Shown here piece by piece: positions 58,401 to 63,663 of a stretch of 64,000 bases of DNA; the stretch's first letter is position 1; the number at the start of each line of letters is the position of its first letter. The notes below the pieces were generated by a model. It worked only from the letters and a program-made list of their open reading frames with translations, did no database searches and was not told the origin of the DNA. A program made the position numbers and the translations under genes. The stretch is from Bolinopsis microptera (Eukaryota; Ctenophora; Tentaculata; Lobata; Bolinopsidae), in assembly GCF_026151205.1 (NCBI RefSeq), contig NC_087077.1, positions 15,226,983-15,290,982 on the forward strand, read 5' to 3'.

Positions 58401-59341
58401 CATATAATATTTACTCATGGTCCATTATTAGTCAGTTGTTCTTAAAAATTGTTCTTATTTTCAGTGATCTCGCTGATCAAACATCATACGCTGGACACTT
58501 CAAGGCCACAGATGGCAAAATGAGGTCCTCAAAGAAAACAGGTAACTGAATTGATAAATTCTGCTTCTGTCAAATTGGAAAGCTAAATTGTACCACTAAT
58601 AAACAAGGCGAATATTTGTAAATTCATAGATGATCTGTGATCGCGGTCACTGATCGTGAGCATGAGGCGGTTTGTAATAGGACTTTAAAATCAAAACCAC
58701 ATATAACATTATAACTGTCGAATAACTAAAATAAGATTAGAATATAAATCTACAACCAGTACACCTAATAACACGGTTGTTTCTTTCAGACGCCACAGTA
58801 AGTTTCGGAAGGGACTTCTACGCGGGCACCTCATATGCTGATCATTACAAGACTAAAACCTGTCTGGTACCAACCCTGGACAAACTGGACGAGTACACTT
58901 TTAAGAACCTTCAAGCCGGCCACAGGATTTATTCGGTATGTAGCACAAACCATATTTTATAGTTTTTACAAATAGTGCTATTAAATCCCCACCATGACAA
59001 ATATGCAAATGCCCGGGTATGGATGTCTGATTTTCCCGATTTTCCAGAAACTGTATTTGGCAATTTTTGGGCTTATAACATGCTCTACGATAATAACGAC
59101 CAATGCTGCATTCTAAAGTCGTAAAGAGCTAACATTAGAATTCCTTTTAAAAATATAATATTGCTACAAGAGTGAACAATGAATAGATTATATTTAAGTT
59201 TTAAAAAGGGAAATCTCTGAAAAATATATTATACTCCAGAAATACTAATCTTATGATCACCAGATCAATTGCGGATGTCCTCCAGTGGGCGCCTGTGGAT
59301 GTACACCACCACCTACTGCTACAAGTGTAAAAGCTGGCTAG
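31302..59341 (+). CDS. SAXO: SAXO-family axonemal microtubule-stabilising protein, 20 coding exons, 888 aa
   Basis: Exons: 31302-31409, 32359-32463, 35515-35677, 35867-35977, 36730-36931, 37129-37300, 37590-37748, 38569-38698, 38822-38929, 39353-39554, 39803-39974, 40306-40464, 40843-40972, 41093-41200, 41680-41828, 42540-42629, 57969-58066, 58465-58541, 58790-58935, 59264-59341. All are GT-AG and all phases fit (2667 nt). The N-terminus CVCEICSCGKHHC is the SAXO Cys-rich motif that targets microtubules or centrioles. The body repeats Mn-like modules (TSYADHYPGK, TKTSVYGEDF, SDTSYKQQF, QTSYAGHF, TSYADHYKTK). A second Cys cluster (CGCPPVGACGC) ends the protein. Exons 5-9 and 10-14 are a recent in-frame duplication. 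The 15-kb intron 16 contains four ApoL-like genes. Two separate genes remain possible, but phase continuity and the lack of a stop or start at the gap favour one. Confidence 0.85.
31592..31624. other. Perfect 12-bp-stem hairpin in SAXO intron 1
   Basis: AAATCGTACGCC at 31592-31603 and its exact reverse complement at 31613-31624 enclose a 9-base loop. Possibly a short palindromic insertion. Confidence 0.7.
32470..32960 (+). repeat. 11-bp-unit satellite, array 1
   Basis: About 44 head-to-tail copies of ATATTATACAC in SAXO intron 2, starting within 10 bases of the exon 2 donor. A variant unit with ACAAATT occurs at intervals. The long ORF over it (YTHIIHIL repeats) is a by-product of the repeat. 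Confidence 0.97.
32961..34067 (+). mobile_element. hAT DNA transposon inserted in the satellite, 8-bp target duplication
   Basis: Ends are inverted repeats (CTTAGTTGTAGTGAACG at left; its reverse complement at right). The 8-bp duplication CATATTAT lies at 32953-32960 and 34068-34075, both within satellite units. Near each end there are extra copies of GAACGTTCACT-like motifs in both orientations. Internally it keeps the C-terminal part of a hAT transposase. Confidence 0.92.
33145..33832 (+). pseudogene. hAT transposase C-terminal remnant
   Basis: 33145-33348 resembles the region before the dimerisation domain (FWIEVDYLCSILEPIIVLLR). 33332-33740 contains the hATC dimerisation motif (DPVSWWSNFGCEVPELQSFA then LSQSTSASPCETNWSLYDW). 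A +1 frameshift in an A run near 33740 separates it from the remaining RNRLTVDKQRDLIYVNASL. The N-terminal zinc finger and most of the catalytic core are missing. Confidence 0.85.
34068..35408 (+). repeat. 11-bp-unit satellite, array 2, with higher-order repeats
   Basis: Continuation of array 1 beyond the hAT insertion, now organised into longer repeats of about 120-175 bases. Each is marked by ACACATTACATATATTA followed by a CATACTATACAC unit and often ACACGTCATATTA. Markers lie near 34166, 34341, 34469, 34600, 34753, 34873, 35028, 35154 and 35282. Confidence 0.93.
35678..35725 (+). repeat. Duplicated donor of SAXO exon 3
   Basis: AGGTGTGAGATCTGA-GGAACAAC occurs twice in a row. Use of the second donor (after 35701) instead of the first would add 24 nt, in frame, encoding GVRSDGTT. 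This is the only duplicated splice site in the window where the alternative is open. Confidence 0.8.
35978..36703 (+). other. SAXO intron 4, no gene
   Basis: AT-rich; includes a TTAATTAATTAA-type low-complexity stretch at about 36155-36220. Nothing else recognised. Confidence 0.5.
37760..38265. mobile_element. 506-bp MITE, TA target site, with empty site in the duplicate
   Basis: The 19-base ends (CCTTACAAGACATATTTAT and its reverse complement) are exact inverted repeats flanked by TA. The matching position in the second SAXO copy (about 40475) reads straight through as GTTAGTAGTTAGTACACC, the uninterrupted target. Two direct copies of TTTTGGCGGTCCGAAAATAT lie inside. Confidence 0.92.
39110..39160 (+). 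repeat. Truncated tRNA-derived SINE at the duplication junction
   Basis: First 50 or so bases of the SINE found whole at about 41370. It stops abruptly after GACGACCG, where copy 2 of the exon block begins. Confidence 0.85.
39161..39352 (+). repeat. Five-fold tandem array of the exon 10 acceptor site
   Basis: A 41-42-bp unit with branch-like CTGAAC(T)TAAC, polypyrimidine tract CTCTCTCCCTCAG and the first exon bases AGCTGAA is repeated. Acceptors would open exons at 39187, 39228, 39269, 39311 and 39353. Only the last is productive. Tested upstream sites run into TGA or TAA within a few codons. Confidence 0.95.
40460..40625 (+). repeat. Three-fold array of the exon 12 donor site
   Basis: GAGGTTAGTAGTTAGTACAC occurs at 40462, about 40520 and about 40567 with the following CAGCTGTTATAG-AGTGGGAGG segment. 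The first is the real donor (exon 12 ends at 40464). Copy 1 of the block has only one such unit. Confidence 0.85.
41366..41480 (+). repeat. tRNA-derived SINE (tRNA-Gly-like head)
   Basis: GGCCGGGTGGTGTAGTGTTT carries an A box, TTCCCAA resembles a Gly-CCC anticodon loop, and GGGTTTGATTCTC is a B box. A non-tRNA body follows. Lies in SAXO intron 14. Confidence 0.75.
41865..42341 (+). mobile_element. Non-autonomous Helitron, 477 bp, in SAXO intron 15
   Basis: Begins TCTATACTAAT and ends CTAG with a preceding GC-rich potential hairpin (CCCGGGTCCCGGG region). It sits exactly between a host A (41864) and T (42342), the Helitron rule. No coding capacity. Confidence 0.65.
42630..45130 (+). other. 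Start of SAXO intron 16, no gene
   Basis: AT-rich. Around 44495-44640 there is a G-rich stretch with a 17-base G run and two GACGTCAT motifs near the ends, the last next to ATGTGAACGCTCCC. This resembles the ends of the MITE at 29947, so a degraded relative is likely. The ORFs at 43292-43651 and 44558-44791 are unsupported. Confidence 0.5.
45130..46820 (+). repeat. Gene-sized duplication unit 1 (ApoL-like gene 1 and flank)
   Basis: Matches 51548-53830 from just before the start codon through about 700 bases beyond the stop, so gene 1 and gene 2 arose by DNA-level duplication, not by retroposition of an mRNA. The counterpart contains an extra Helitron. Confidence 0.85.
45159..46085 (+). CDS. 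APOL: Apolipoprotein-L-like protein 1, intronless, 308 aa
   Basis: ApoL-family proteins are membrane-inserting, amphipathic and channel-forming proteins of the vertebrate and invertebrate cytoplasm or secretory route. Here residues 40-75 carry the block shared by all four copies (NGFTLSDYLSNRREFSTVC). Residues about 83-134 form a long Gly-rich hydrophobic hairpin (GSVTVVSGGLLVLGVILSPF, TIGGIAGGIVGSG), the family's hallmark. Residues about 235-285 carry the second conserved block (AKVFSGIFAGVGMLF, GVKDIKGSEIAEKFRKFA). No signal peptide is apparent. Compared with gene 2 it has an extra HEEFYEEF repeat near the N-terminus and lacks about 25 and 9 residues at two places. The frame is open. Function in this animal is unknown. 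AG lies two bases before the ATG (CGTCAGG-ATG), so an upstream 5' UTR exon is possible. Confidence 0.8.
   Translation: MNLTSENELMLQKEFLVLQEFHEEFYEEFHEQIHLVADKNMFQKKNGFTLSDYLSNRREFSTVCREHADHLEKFAMGSGIAKTVGGSVTVVSGGLLVLGVILSPFTFGASLGLTIGGIAGGIVGSGTTIGATIAKDRNIMSDQKKITEALKTFEHQDKVVSTLLKGVKDNVKRISKIIESGIFDKILRDITGGGIGFIYKGHKLGDIIADTVKIATKFASIADDIAVISAETTAKVFSGIFAGVGMLFGAYDIYNGVKDIKGSEIAEKFRKFAKEYDEETICLENQIFRLTICSLNLDVSLRQITNYK
46992..47460 (-). pseudogene. pogo/Tigger-type DDE transposase remnant, copy 1
   Basis: Minus-strand frame 47249-47452 reads LLVYDVFKGHFAEKVNEIM and LVPANITNLFQPLNMTVNRV, the DDE_1 core of pogo/Tigger transposases (first-Asp strand region and the P-N-x-T-x-x-x-Q-P-L motif). 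After a stop, KIKPLHAEWLVKVNTEM continues to a stop at 46992. N-terminal half absent. A second copy lies at 50040-50375. Confidence 0.75.
48478..49873 (-). pseudogene. Penelope-like retroelement: RT with GIY-YIG endonuclease, broken
   Basis: 49574-49873 contains RT start (KFFAADISALYTNINVQGCI). After a frameshift, 48639-49625 continues with GLRPGPFCAIIRV, YKRYIDDAAS (catalytic), WEVDFPEQQDDFIPFLNTEV, RLYRKPQQKDITLH, then a Cys-rich linker (CSINSCKICPSIVC) and the GIY-YIG domain (VVYKIKCKLCDQLYVGETSR). A further shift near 48700 leads to the last part (RRKIFEAMFIINLNPIINKR) and a stop at 48478. Three frames mean it is dead. CACTGTATTAATAC-type motifs recur on both sides (47868, 47990, 49875). 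Confidence 0.85.
50040..50375 (-). pseudogene. pogo/Tigger-type transposase remnant, copy 2
   Basis: Close DNA match to 47190-47455. It is interrupted by a 60-base insert flanked by ATAATTTCGTT(A/G)AC on both sides (about 50205-50295), which looks like a 14-bp target duplication of an unknown small insertion. Confidence 0.75.
50459..50536. other. 78-base near-perfect hairpin
   Basis: A 25-base arm (50459-50483, CGGACTTTATTTGAACGGAC...) and 50512-50536 pair with one mismatch around a 28-base loop. It could be a tiny palindromic MITE or a small-RNA precursor. Confidence 0.75.
51571..52578 (+). CDS. APOL: Apolipoprotein-L-like protein 2, intronless, 335 aa
   Basis: Near-identical to gene 1 in its N-terminal block (HLVADENTFQKKNGFTLPDY) and hydrophobic hairpin (about residues 75-126). 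It carries in full the middle region missing from gene 1 (QYIATKRLKNNIPIRSLHKI and GRAVMAAGS). The C-terminal block is VFSGIFAGFGIVFGAYDIYS with GVKDIKGSEIAEKFRKFAKK. The frame is intact and the ATG context (TCGTCAGG-ATG) is identical to gene 1. It is probably closer to the ancestral form of the pair. Located inside SAXO intron 16 on the same strand as the host gene. Confidence 0.82.
   Translation: MNLTAENELMLQKEFLVLQEFQELIHLVADENTFQKKNGFTLPDYLNNRREFSTVCREHADHLEKFAKGSGIAKTVGGSVTVVSGGLLVLGVILSPFTFGASLGLTIGGIAGGIVGSGTTIGATIAKDRNIISDQKKITEALKTFEHQDKVVSTLLNGVKDNVKRISEIIESGICDKILQYIATKRLKNNIPIRSLHKISGQISTTGGGIGLIYKGFKFGDTIVDAVSIASKFANIADDIAVISAETAGRAVMAAGSTTAIVFSGIFAGFGIVFGAYDIYSGVKDIKGSEIAEKFRKFAKKYDEETICLENKIFRLTICSLNLDVSLKQGQITNG
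52961..53504 (+). mobile_element. Non-autonomous Helitron, 544 bp, with paralogous empty site
   Basis: Starts TCTTACTATATATAAAGCG, ends TCCTGCTAG, with an imperfect stem (GTCTTGAC / GTTAGAC) about a dozen bases before the end. Host flanks are A and T. The duplicate of this region near gene 1 has the uninterrupted A-T site at 46490/46491, which defines both ends to the base. Confidence 0.85.
54023..54979 (+). CDS. APOL: Apolipoprotein-L-like protein 3, intronless, 318 aa
   Basis: Diverged paralogue. Shared block YGFTLEDYLSNRRIFSKICR at residues 30-49, then HADHIEQFVKGSGIARAIGG, a hydrophobic Gly/Ala hairpin at about 67-120 (ILGIILAPFSLTAAASLGLT), a middle hydrophobic region (KGLAGASGMAIKGVRLAKTV), and the C-terminal block TAKVFSGVFAAFGIGIGVWD with KDIQGSEIANNYIEFADQYD. 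It is closest to gene 4. The ATG follows AAGTAGG, again AG just upstream. Open frame, no signal peptide. Function unknown; family membership is by motif order. Confidence 0.82.
   Translation: MCHSDDTELLEVLLSQVELITSKDEFYKMYGFTLEDYLSNRRIFSKICRDHADHIEQFVKGSGIARAIGGSVTIVAGGVAILGIILAPFSLTAAASLGLTVGGVAAGMLGAGTSVTAGIVKDSNIRSDKKEIEEALEKFETQEDIINNLLEGVYESLNKLSYLMKKGPTEVVIAIKGLAGASGMAIKGVRLAKTVGTTVKLADSAKIVSFANNVSNFIDPAAVSTIAEAPGLRLFGKAVVVAGTTTAKVFSGVFAAFGIGIGVWDIVTGTKDIQGSEIANNYIEFADQYDENTANLITGVEQLSRLLDQNCDTHYAMI
55288..55460 (-). repeat. Dispersed repeat, copy 2
   Basis: Inverted near-identical copy of 25785-25955. The wider unit 55279-55556 starts ATTGCTCACTAA and ends TTAGTGAGCAGCG, suggesting short inverted termini. 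Confidence 0.75.
55561..56105 (+). other. Upstream region of ApoL-like gene 4
   Basis: AT-rich, no gene. The sequence before the ATG ends CATTTAGA, again with AG close to the start codon. Confidence 0.4.
56106..57047 (+). CDS. APOL: Apolipoprotein-L-like protein 4, intronless, 313 aa
   Basis: The ATG at 56106 (MNDTELLLLLLNQVELI) is preferred because it aligns with gene 3; the frame is open eight codons further but without an ATG. Shared blocks: YGFILEDYLTNRRIFSKICR, HADHVEQFVKVSGMARTVGG, hydrophobic hairpin at about 59-112 (ILGIILAPFTAAASLGLTIG), and C-terminal TTAKVFSGVFAAFGIGLGIW with GVKDIKGSKIALAFREFADE. Frame intact. Together with genes 1-3 it forms a same-strand tandem family wholly inside one SAXO intron. 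Confidence 0.82.
   Translation: MNDTELLLLLLNQVELIISKDSFHKLYGFILEDYLTNRRIFSKICRDHADHVEQFVKVSGMARTVGGSVTIVAGGIAILGIILAPFTAAASLGLTIGGVTGGILGAGTSVTAGMVKHISIRSDKRKIKEALKKFDAQEKVISVLLKGVHDNLNLLTDLKKRGVTKSKAGIAFKGLTGAGSVAMDGVRLAKAVNGTVTFGKSAKLAAFANNVSTFIRADVAHATNLAEGAAAPGLFGKAVVVAGTTTAKVFSGVFAAFGIGLGIWDIVKGVKDIKGSKIALAFREFADEYDESTEKLLIGIEQLPKLIHHDCVP
57048..57968 (+). other. End of SAXO intron 16, no gene
   Basis: AT-rich. Contains the gene 4 3' flank; no clear AATAAA close to the stop. The SAXO exon 17 acceptor is CCCGTGCAG at 57968. Confidence 0.5.
57969..59341 (+). CDS. SAXO: SAXO exons 17-20: C-terminal modules and Cys cluster
   Basis: Exons 57969-58066, 58465-58541, 58790-58935 and 59264-59341. 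They encode VDKVAKFKSAPAKAKG, QTSYAGHFKATDGKM, FYAGTSYADHYKTKTC and the final CGCPPVGACGC. Exon 17 begins in phase 0, matching the end of exon 16 15 kb upstream. The last exon ends TAG at 59341. Confidence 0.88.
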
Positions 59342-59660
59342 AGACTCCACTGGTGCTACCATTTTAGAACGATGTGGCGGAGATACTCCTTGAATTTTGA
59401 TGAAAACGAAATCATTGAAAGGATTGACCTTCTAGTTTTAGTGAATAGGAAGGAAATGAAGTTATTTTAGCACCGTAAAATTAATTTCAGTCAGAATTAC
59501 GGTACCAGTGAAACGATAGTTTTATTGTTGTTTTGAAATGTTAATGATGATGTGAAGAGAAATTATGATGATTATTTATATAATATATTAGTAAATTTTT
59601 ATTTAATTATTTATTAAGAAGTTCTATCTTTAGCTTGAATAAAATGTAAATAAATATAAT
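59342..59660 (+). promoter_or_regulatory. SAXO 3' UTR and poly(A) signal
   Basis: AATAAA at 59638-59643, followed by a second AAATAAAT. No competing hexamer nearer the stop was noted. Confidence 0.6.
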
Positions 59661-60420
59661 AGTCGGCAACTTCCTACAATTGGGTAATCACGAAATTAAG
59701 AGTTGGGACCCGGCGGCCCGTACAGCACAACCTCTATTAACCGTGACAAGTAGTGTCTTCAAGTATGCAGCTAGTATTAGTAAACCCGCCACCCGGCCTC
59801 GTAGATACAAATGGTACGCCAAATGGTTGTAGTTGTCTAGTTGTAACGTTTAGCACTGTTCGTGTTATATTTTGGGCTCTTTTCTACTTTTTTGAGATTT
59901 TCAGTTTTTTATTGAATTCTGTGGTCACATATCTGAAAGGTAGGTCTGCTATAAAAATCGGGAACCACGTGAAAAAAAGTCTGATACATCATATGGTCCT
60001 TTTTACCCTGTAACTCCACAATAGACGTGGATTCTCGTGGGGAGTTGATGCACATTTGTTCACTTTTAAGGGTAAGTACCTGTTCAGCAGAGGAAATAGG
60101 TGATGCACATTTTGTTTTATGGAACGCTTGTAACTCCTTCTTGTTACCCCCGTTTGAAGGTCCCCAATTATTTTCTGAACGAAAGCTTAAAAATAACCGA
60201 GAAATCGACTCATTTTGATGACTGTTCTTGAGCTAAAATCGATTTAACTAGGTTTCAGAACCTATAAACACTTCCTTATCCATCAAAATTGATATTTTAT
60301 AGTTAATATGAGCAACCTGCAACAAGCAACATATATTTTGATCCTTCGGTTCTTGGTTCTACTCATGGCCTAGGGGGTTAAGCTGAAACCGAAAGATCGA
60401 GCAATAGTCACCTTAACCTT
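59661..60420. other. Intergenic, no gene
   Basis: Small ORFs at 59753-60218 show no family features. Confidence 0.5.
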
Positions 60421-60433
60421 AGGTACACGTACT

Positions 60434-60556
60434 CAAGTTCGACACGCACTCTAGTTCGACACGTACTGTAGTTCGACAAACCCTAAGGTTCGACTCTGTC
60501 GAACTAAAGTGCACTACCTGGACTCAATTTCGACACGTACTAAAAAATTCGACTTA
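60434..60556 (+). repeat. 17-bp tandem repeat with TTCGAC core
   Basis: TTCGAC falls at 60438, 60455, 60472 and 60489, an exact 17-base period, with AGTTCGACACGTACT as the common unit. Further copies are at 60529 and 60548, and a reverse copy (GTCGAA) at about 60498. Confidence 0.8.
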
Positions 60557-60560
60557 CCTG

Positions 60561-61050
60561 GGGACCCCAGGCTATCATGTTCATGAACATATTCCGCCGA
60601 ACAGAGATGGCAACAAGTTCAGCCCTCTCCGCTGATAAGAACATGTGCCTGATAAGTGATAACATGTGCCAATGTAATAATTACTAGCAAATTTCCACGC
60701 TGAAGATAGCGCGGAGCAAAATTTTGTAAATAATAAACTGTTGTTCGCGCGGCTTTATCAATAATTTGGAGCATGTCTTTGGCGCGTTACATAAACGCAC
60801 CATCGCAAGTCCGCCGAACATTAACCAGTCACCCAGAAATTGCCACGTCACCACGCGGCTGTGTACAGTGCCACGTCTTTTGGAATCACGCATTACCCTG
60901 CAACTAACCAAGTTGTGTTTAAAATCATATTTATACAAGGTGACAAATGACTCGAGTCTTGAAGACATTATGCCCTCATCGACATTAGCAAGTGACTTCA
61001 ACTAATGTAACTTAATTATCTCCTATACCTTATTATAATAGAGTTGTGTG
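60561..61050. other. Intergenic, no gene recognised
   Basis: Overlapping ORFs on both strands at 60684-61005 show no motif. Confidence 0.4.
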
Positions 61051-61065
61051 CAGCCCCCGGAAAAG

Positions 61066-61385
61066 CGACGAATCATTCTAGAAAAAGCAGGTTTTCTCAA
61101 TTTCGTGGAGATTCCAGAATTTCCGTTAAATCGCTAGACTTTCTAAATTTTATCGTATGAACAGTTAAATACTTCTAGAACATACTACTTCTAGAACATA
61201 TTACATAAAATAAACCTATGAAGGAAAATGCCTTCGTCCCGGGAAAGGGACGAAACATTGCAGAATCGTTAGAACTTTCTAAATTTCATGGTGATTCTAG
61301 AATTTCTGTAAAGTTGCTAGAATTTATAAATATCGACGCGTAAACAATTAAATACTTCTAGAACATACTACATAAAATAACACTG
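61066..61385. repeat. Two diverged tandem units rich in TTCTAGAA
   Basis: Two units of about 145-150 bases (61066-61212 and 61245-61385) share ACTTCTAGAACATACTACAT and several other blocks. TTCTAGAA or TTCCAGAA occurs at 61076, 61112, 61173, 61189, 61295 and 61356, which has the form of paired heat-shock-element half sites (TTCnnGAA). Confidence 0.7.
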
Positions 61386-61390
61386 ACCTA

Positions 61391-62020
61391 TGTAATGGAC
61401 GGAAAATGCTTTTCCTTGTTTTTCAAAATACTGCCGCCTGACACAGTAAAACAACAATTTCAGACTGTACAAAAAATATGTACAAATCATAAATGCAGGT
61501 ATAAAATCTTCTTGAAAGTAAAGTTATAAAAATAAAAAGTTTTGATGGTAGGCCCTCATACATTTTTTCGTTCTAAATGTTTTGATTCTATTAAAGTGAA
61601 AAATAAGGTCAAACCGGCATATAAAAGTATAAAGGAACTAATAACAAAAGATTGGCATCATCTTAATAATTTAATATTTATAAATTGACATTTTATAAAA
61701 CTCTTATTATGAAATGTATTTAAGATGATTAATCATAATTTAAAAATAAAACATATAAATTGTATCAAAATATATTTCGTAATCCATACGGCTTAAATAA
61801 AATACCCTAGATTAAAAGTAGCATAATTCGGAAAAAACAATATCTTAATGAATCCCTTTTGGTCCGATTTCATATAACAATTAACACTGTGCAATTAAAT
61901 TAAAAAAACCCTAATTCATGACTGTATCAAATATTTGGCAGAGAGATATCATTATCTAAGTTGTTAAGTTCTGTTTCAATTCAATCATCAGTAAATCTGC
62001 TAAAGTAATTCCGTGATTGT
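61391..62020 (-). other. Presumed lysyl hydroxylase 3' UTR and flank
   Basis: AT-rich. On the minus strand downstream of the PLOD stop, no single poly(A) signal stands out among many A-rich sequences. Confidence 0.4.
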
Positions 62021-63663
62021 TTAGGGGTCGTTAAAGCTAACTAAGATATACCGTGTACCTTGAGTAATTGGCTTTCCTTCATGATAATGGGTTAATCTTC
62101 CGGGATGCATCAGAGTCCAACCAATCTGAGGAACAATTGCAAATTACTAATTGGATAATTAACTAATAAGGCTAGTTTTGGCTCACCCTTGAATACCTTG
62201 AATACCTTGAATCTTGATGCATAAAACATGACCCTTGAAGCCTTGAGAGTGTTTCTAAAAATTCCAACAATTTGTGACTCAGTCAATACACTGCAAATTA
62301 AAATCACTAGTTATTACACTTACATCAACATCTCTGACGAGACAGTTCTGTCTGATAAAATAGCTGCCACCACCCTGAAATACGAGATATGTTAGAGAGT
62401 GCTGAAATATTAAAGTTGGTATGTTAGAGAGTGCTGAAATAATAAAGTTGGTATGTTTGCTTACTTAGTTAAATATGTTACCGTTTCACACCAACGTAAC
62501 TTCCACTCCATTAACAAGTAGTTAACCATTAGTACAATTACTAAAATATCTGATCACACCTACACAACTATTATATTACTGGAACTTTGTTGGTTTCATA
62601 CGATAGTGTATCTCAGCAACGAGTGATAACATACAATAGTGGCACTCATAACCTGTAAACTGTAAATTACTTACAAATCTTTAACCGCTACGACACCTTT
62701 CACAGTTTATAACCGTGACAAGGACAATTGGAAAAAATAACCAGAATATAACAAATCCGAAACACACACCTGATAATCAATACCCTGTCTGTTGAGAGCA
62801 GTGTTGGTGGTAAAGGTGGAGTAAACACACACCTGATAATCAATACCCTGTCTGTTGAGAGCAGTGTTGGTGGTAAAAGTAAACACACACCTGATAATCA
62901 ATACCCTGTCTGTTGAGAGCAGTGTTGGTGGTAAAAGTAAACACACACCTGATAATCAATACCCTGTCTGTTGAGAGCAGTGTTGGTGGTAAAAGTAAAC
63001 ACACACCTGATAATCAATACCCTGTCTGTTGAGAGCAGTGTTGGTGGTAAAAGTAAACACACACCTGATAATCAATACCCTGTCTGTTGAGAGCAGTGTT
63101 GGTGGTAAAAGTGGAGTGGTCATGGTGGGGACGCAGCTCTCTCTGGCCTTCTTCGTGGTACTTAACCACAAAACTTAGCAGTGCGTTACCGTGGAAGGAG
63201 TAACCTTCAAATACTAGACGCTGAATGGGAGCTACATAGTCTCGCAGCAGTTTCATCCACTCTTGCTGAAATATTAGTTTTATCTACCGCTCGATTGAGA
63301 AGTTCAGACTTAAATGATGGGGGCGAGGCAGAGTGATCATGTTATTGTAAGCATGATAATTACAATAACACCTTTTAAACCTTTGTAACCGGTTAAAAAG
63401 CCGACAACTGGATGCTAACAGGTGTTGTGTCCAAATTCCCAAAGTGAAATATTTACAAAAAGATAATTTAATGATTAATGAGCGACTTCATTAACCAATT
63501 AAATAAGCCCCAACCTGGAAGTTTATTTGAGTAAAATGAACGTCGACAGTAGGAACATTCTCGTACCCTCCCTGCAGTCTCTTATCATCAGTTTTACCAG
63601 ATCCAGCAAATATGTCTCCAGGCATGCTCTCAAGTTCGTGGATTATGTGCCAGGAGAACTTGG
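62021..63663 (-). CDS. PLOD: Procollagen-lysine 2-oxoglutarate 5-dioxygenase (lysyl hydroxylase), last four exons
   Basis: PLOD enzymes hydroxylate lysines of procollagen in the ER. Minus-strand exons 63515-63663, 63065-63265, 62324-62374 and 62021-62125 all join in phase with GT-AG. Encoded in order: [113 protein letters not shown]-stop. HHD in RPHHDHS gives the H-x-D iron ligands, the His in GRLTHYHEG the third ligand, and the Arg of GTRYI binds 2-oxoglutarate, so the catalytic domain is complete. The first visible exon starts in phase 1, so more exons lie beyond 63663, past the window end. The exon ending DYQ has a six-fold repeated donor. Confidence 0.92.
62762..63118 (-). repeat. Six-fold tandem array of a PLOD exon end and donor site
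   Basis: A 58-bp unit made of the last 45 or so exon bases (TTTACCACCAACACTGCTCT through GATTATCAG) and the donor GTGTGTGTTTAC is repeated with near-perfect identity. Exon-end positions are 63065, 63007, 62949, 62891, 62833 and 62770 (last spacing 63). The rightmost is the first met in transcription and the only one keeping the frame; reading through the first donor reaches TGA within one unit. Confidence 0.95.

Noticed and set aside
31302-59341. Two separate SAXO genes instead of one
   Set aside because: No stop codon or poly(A) site is evident after exon 16, no start codon before exon 17, and phases join. Kept as one gene, but transcripts are needed.
60684-61005. Overlapping 105-aa and 79-aa ORFs on opposite strands
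   Set aside because: No recognisable motif, no splice context, and overlap of both strands.
62707-63171. Several ORFs with repeated [19 protein letters not shown]
   Set aside because: Product of the 58-bp PLOD donor array read in other frames.
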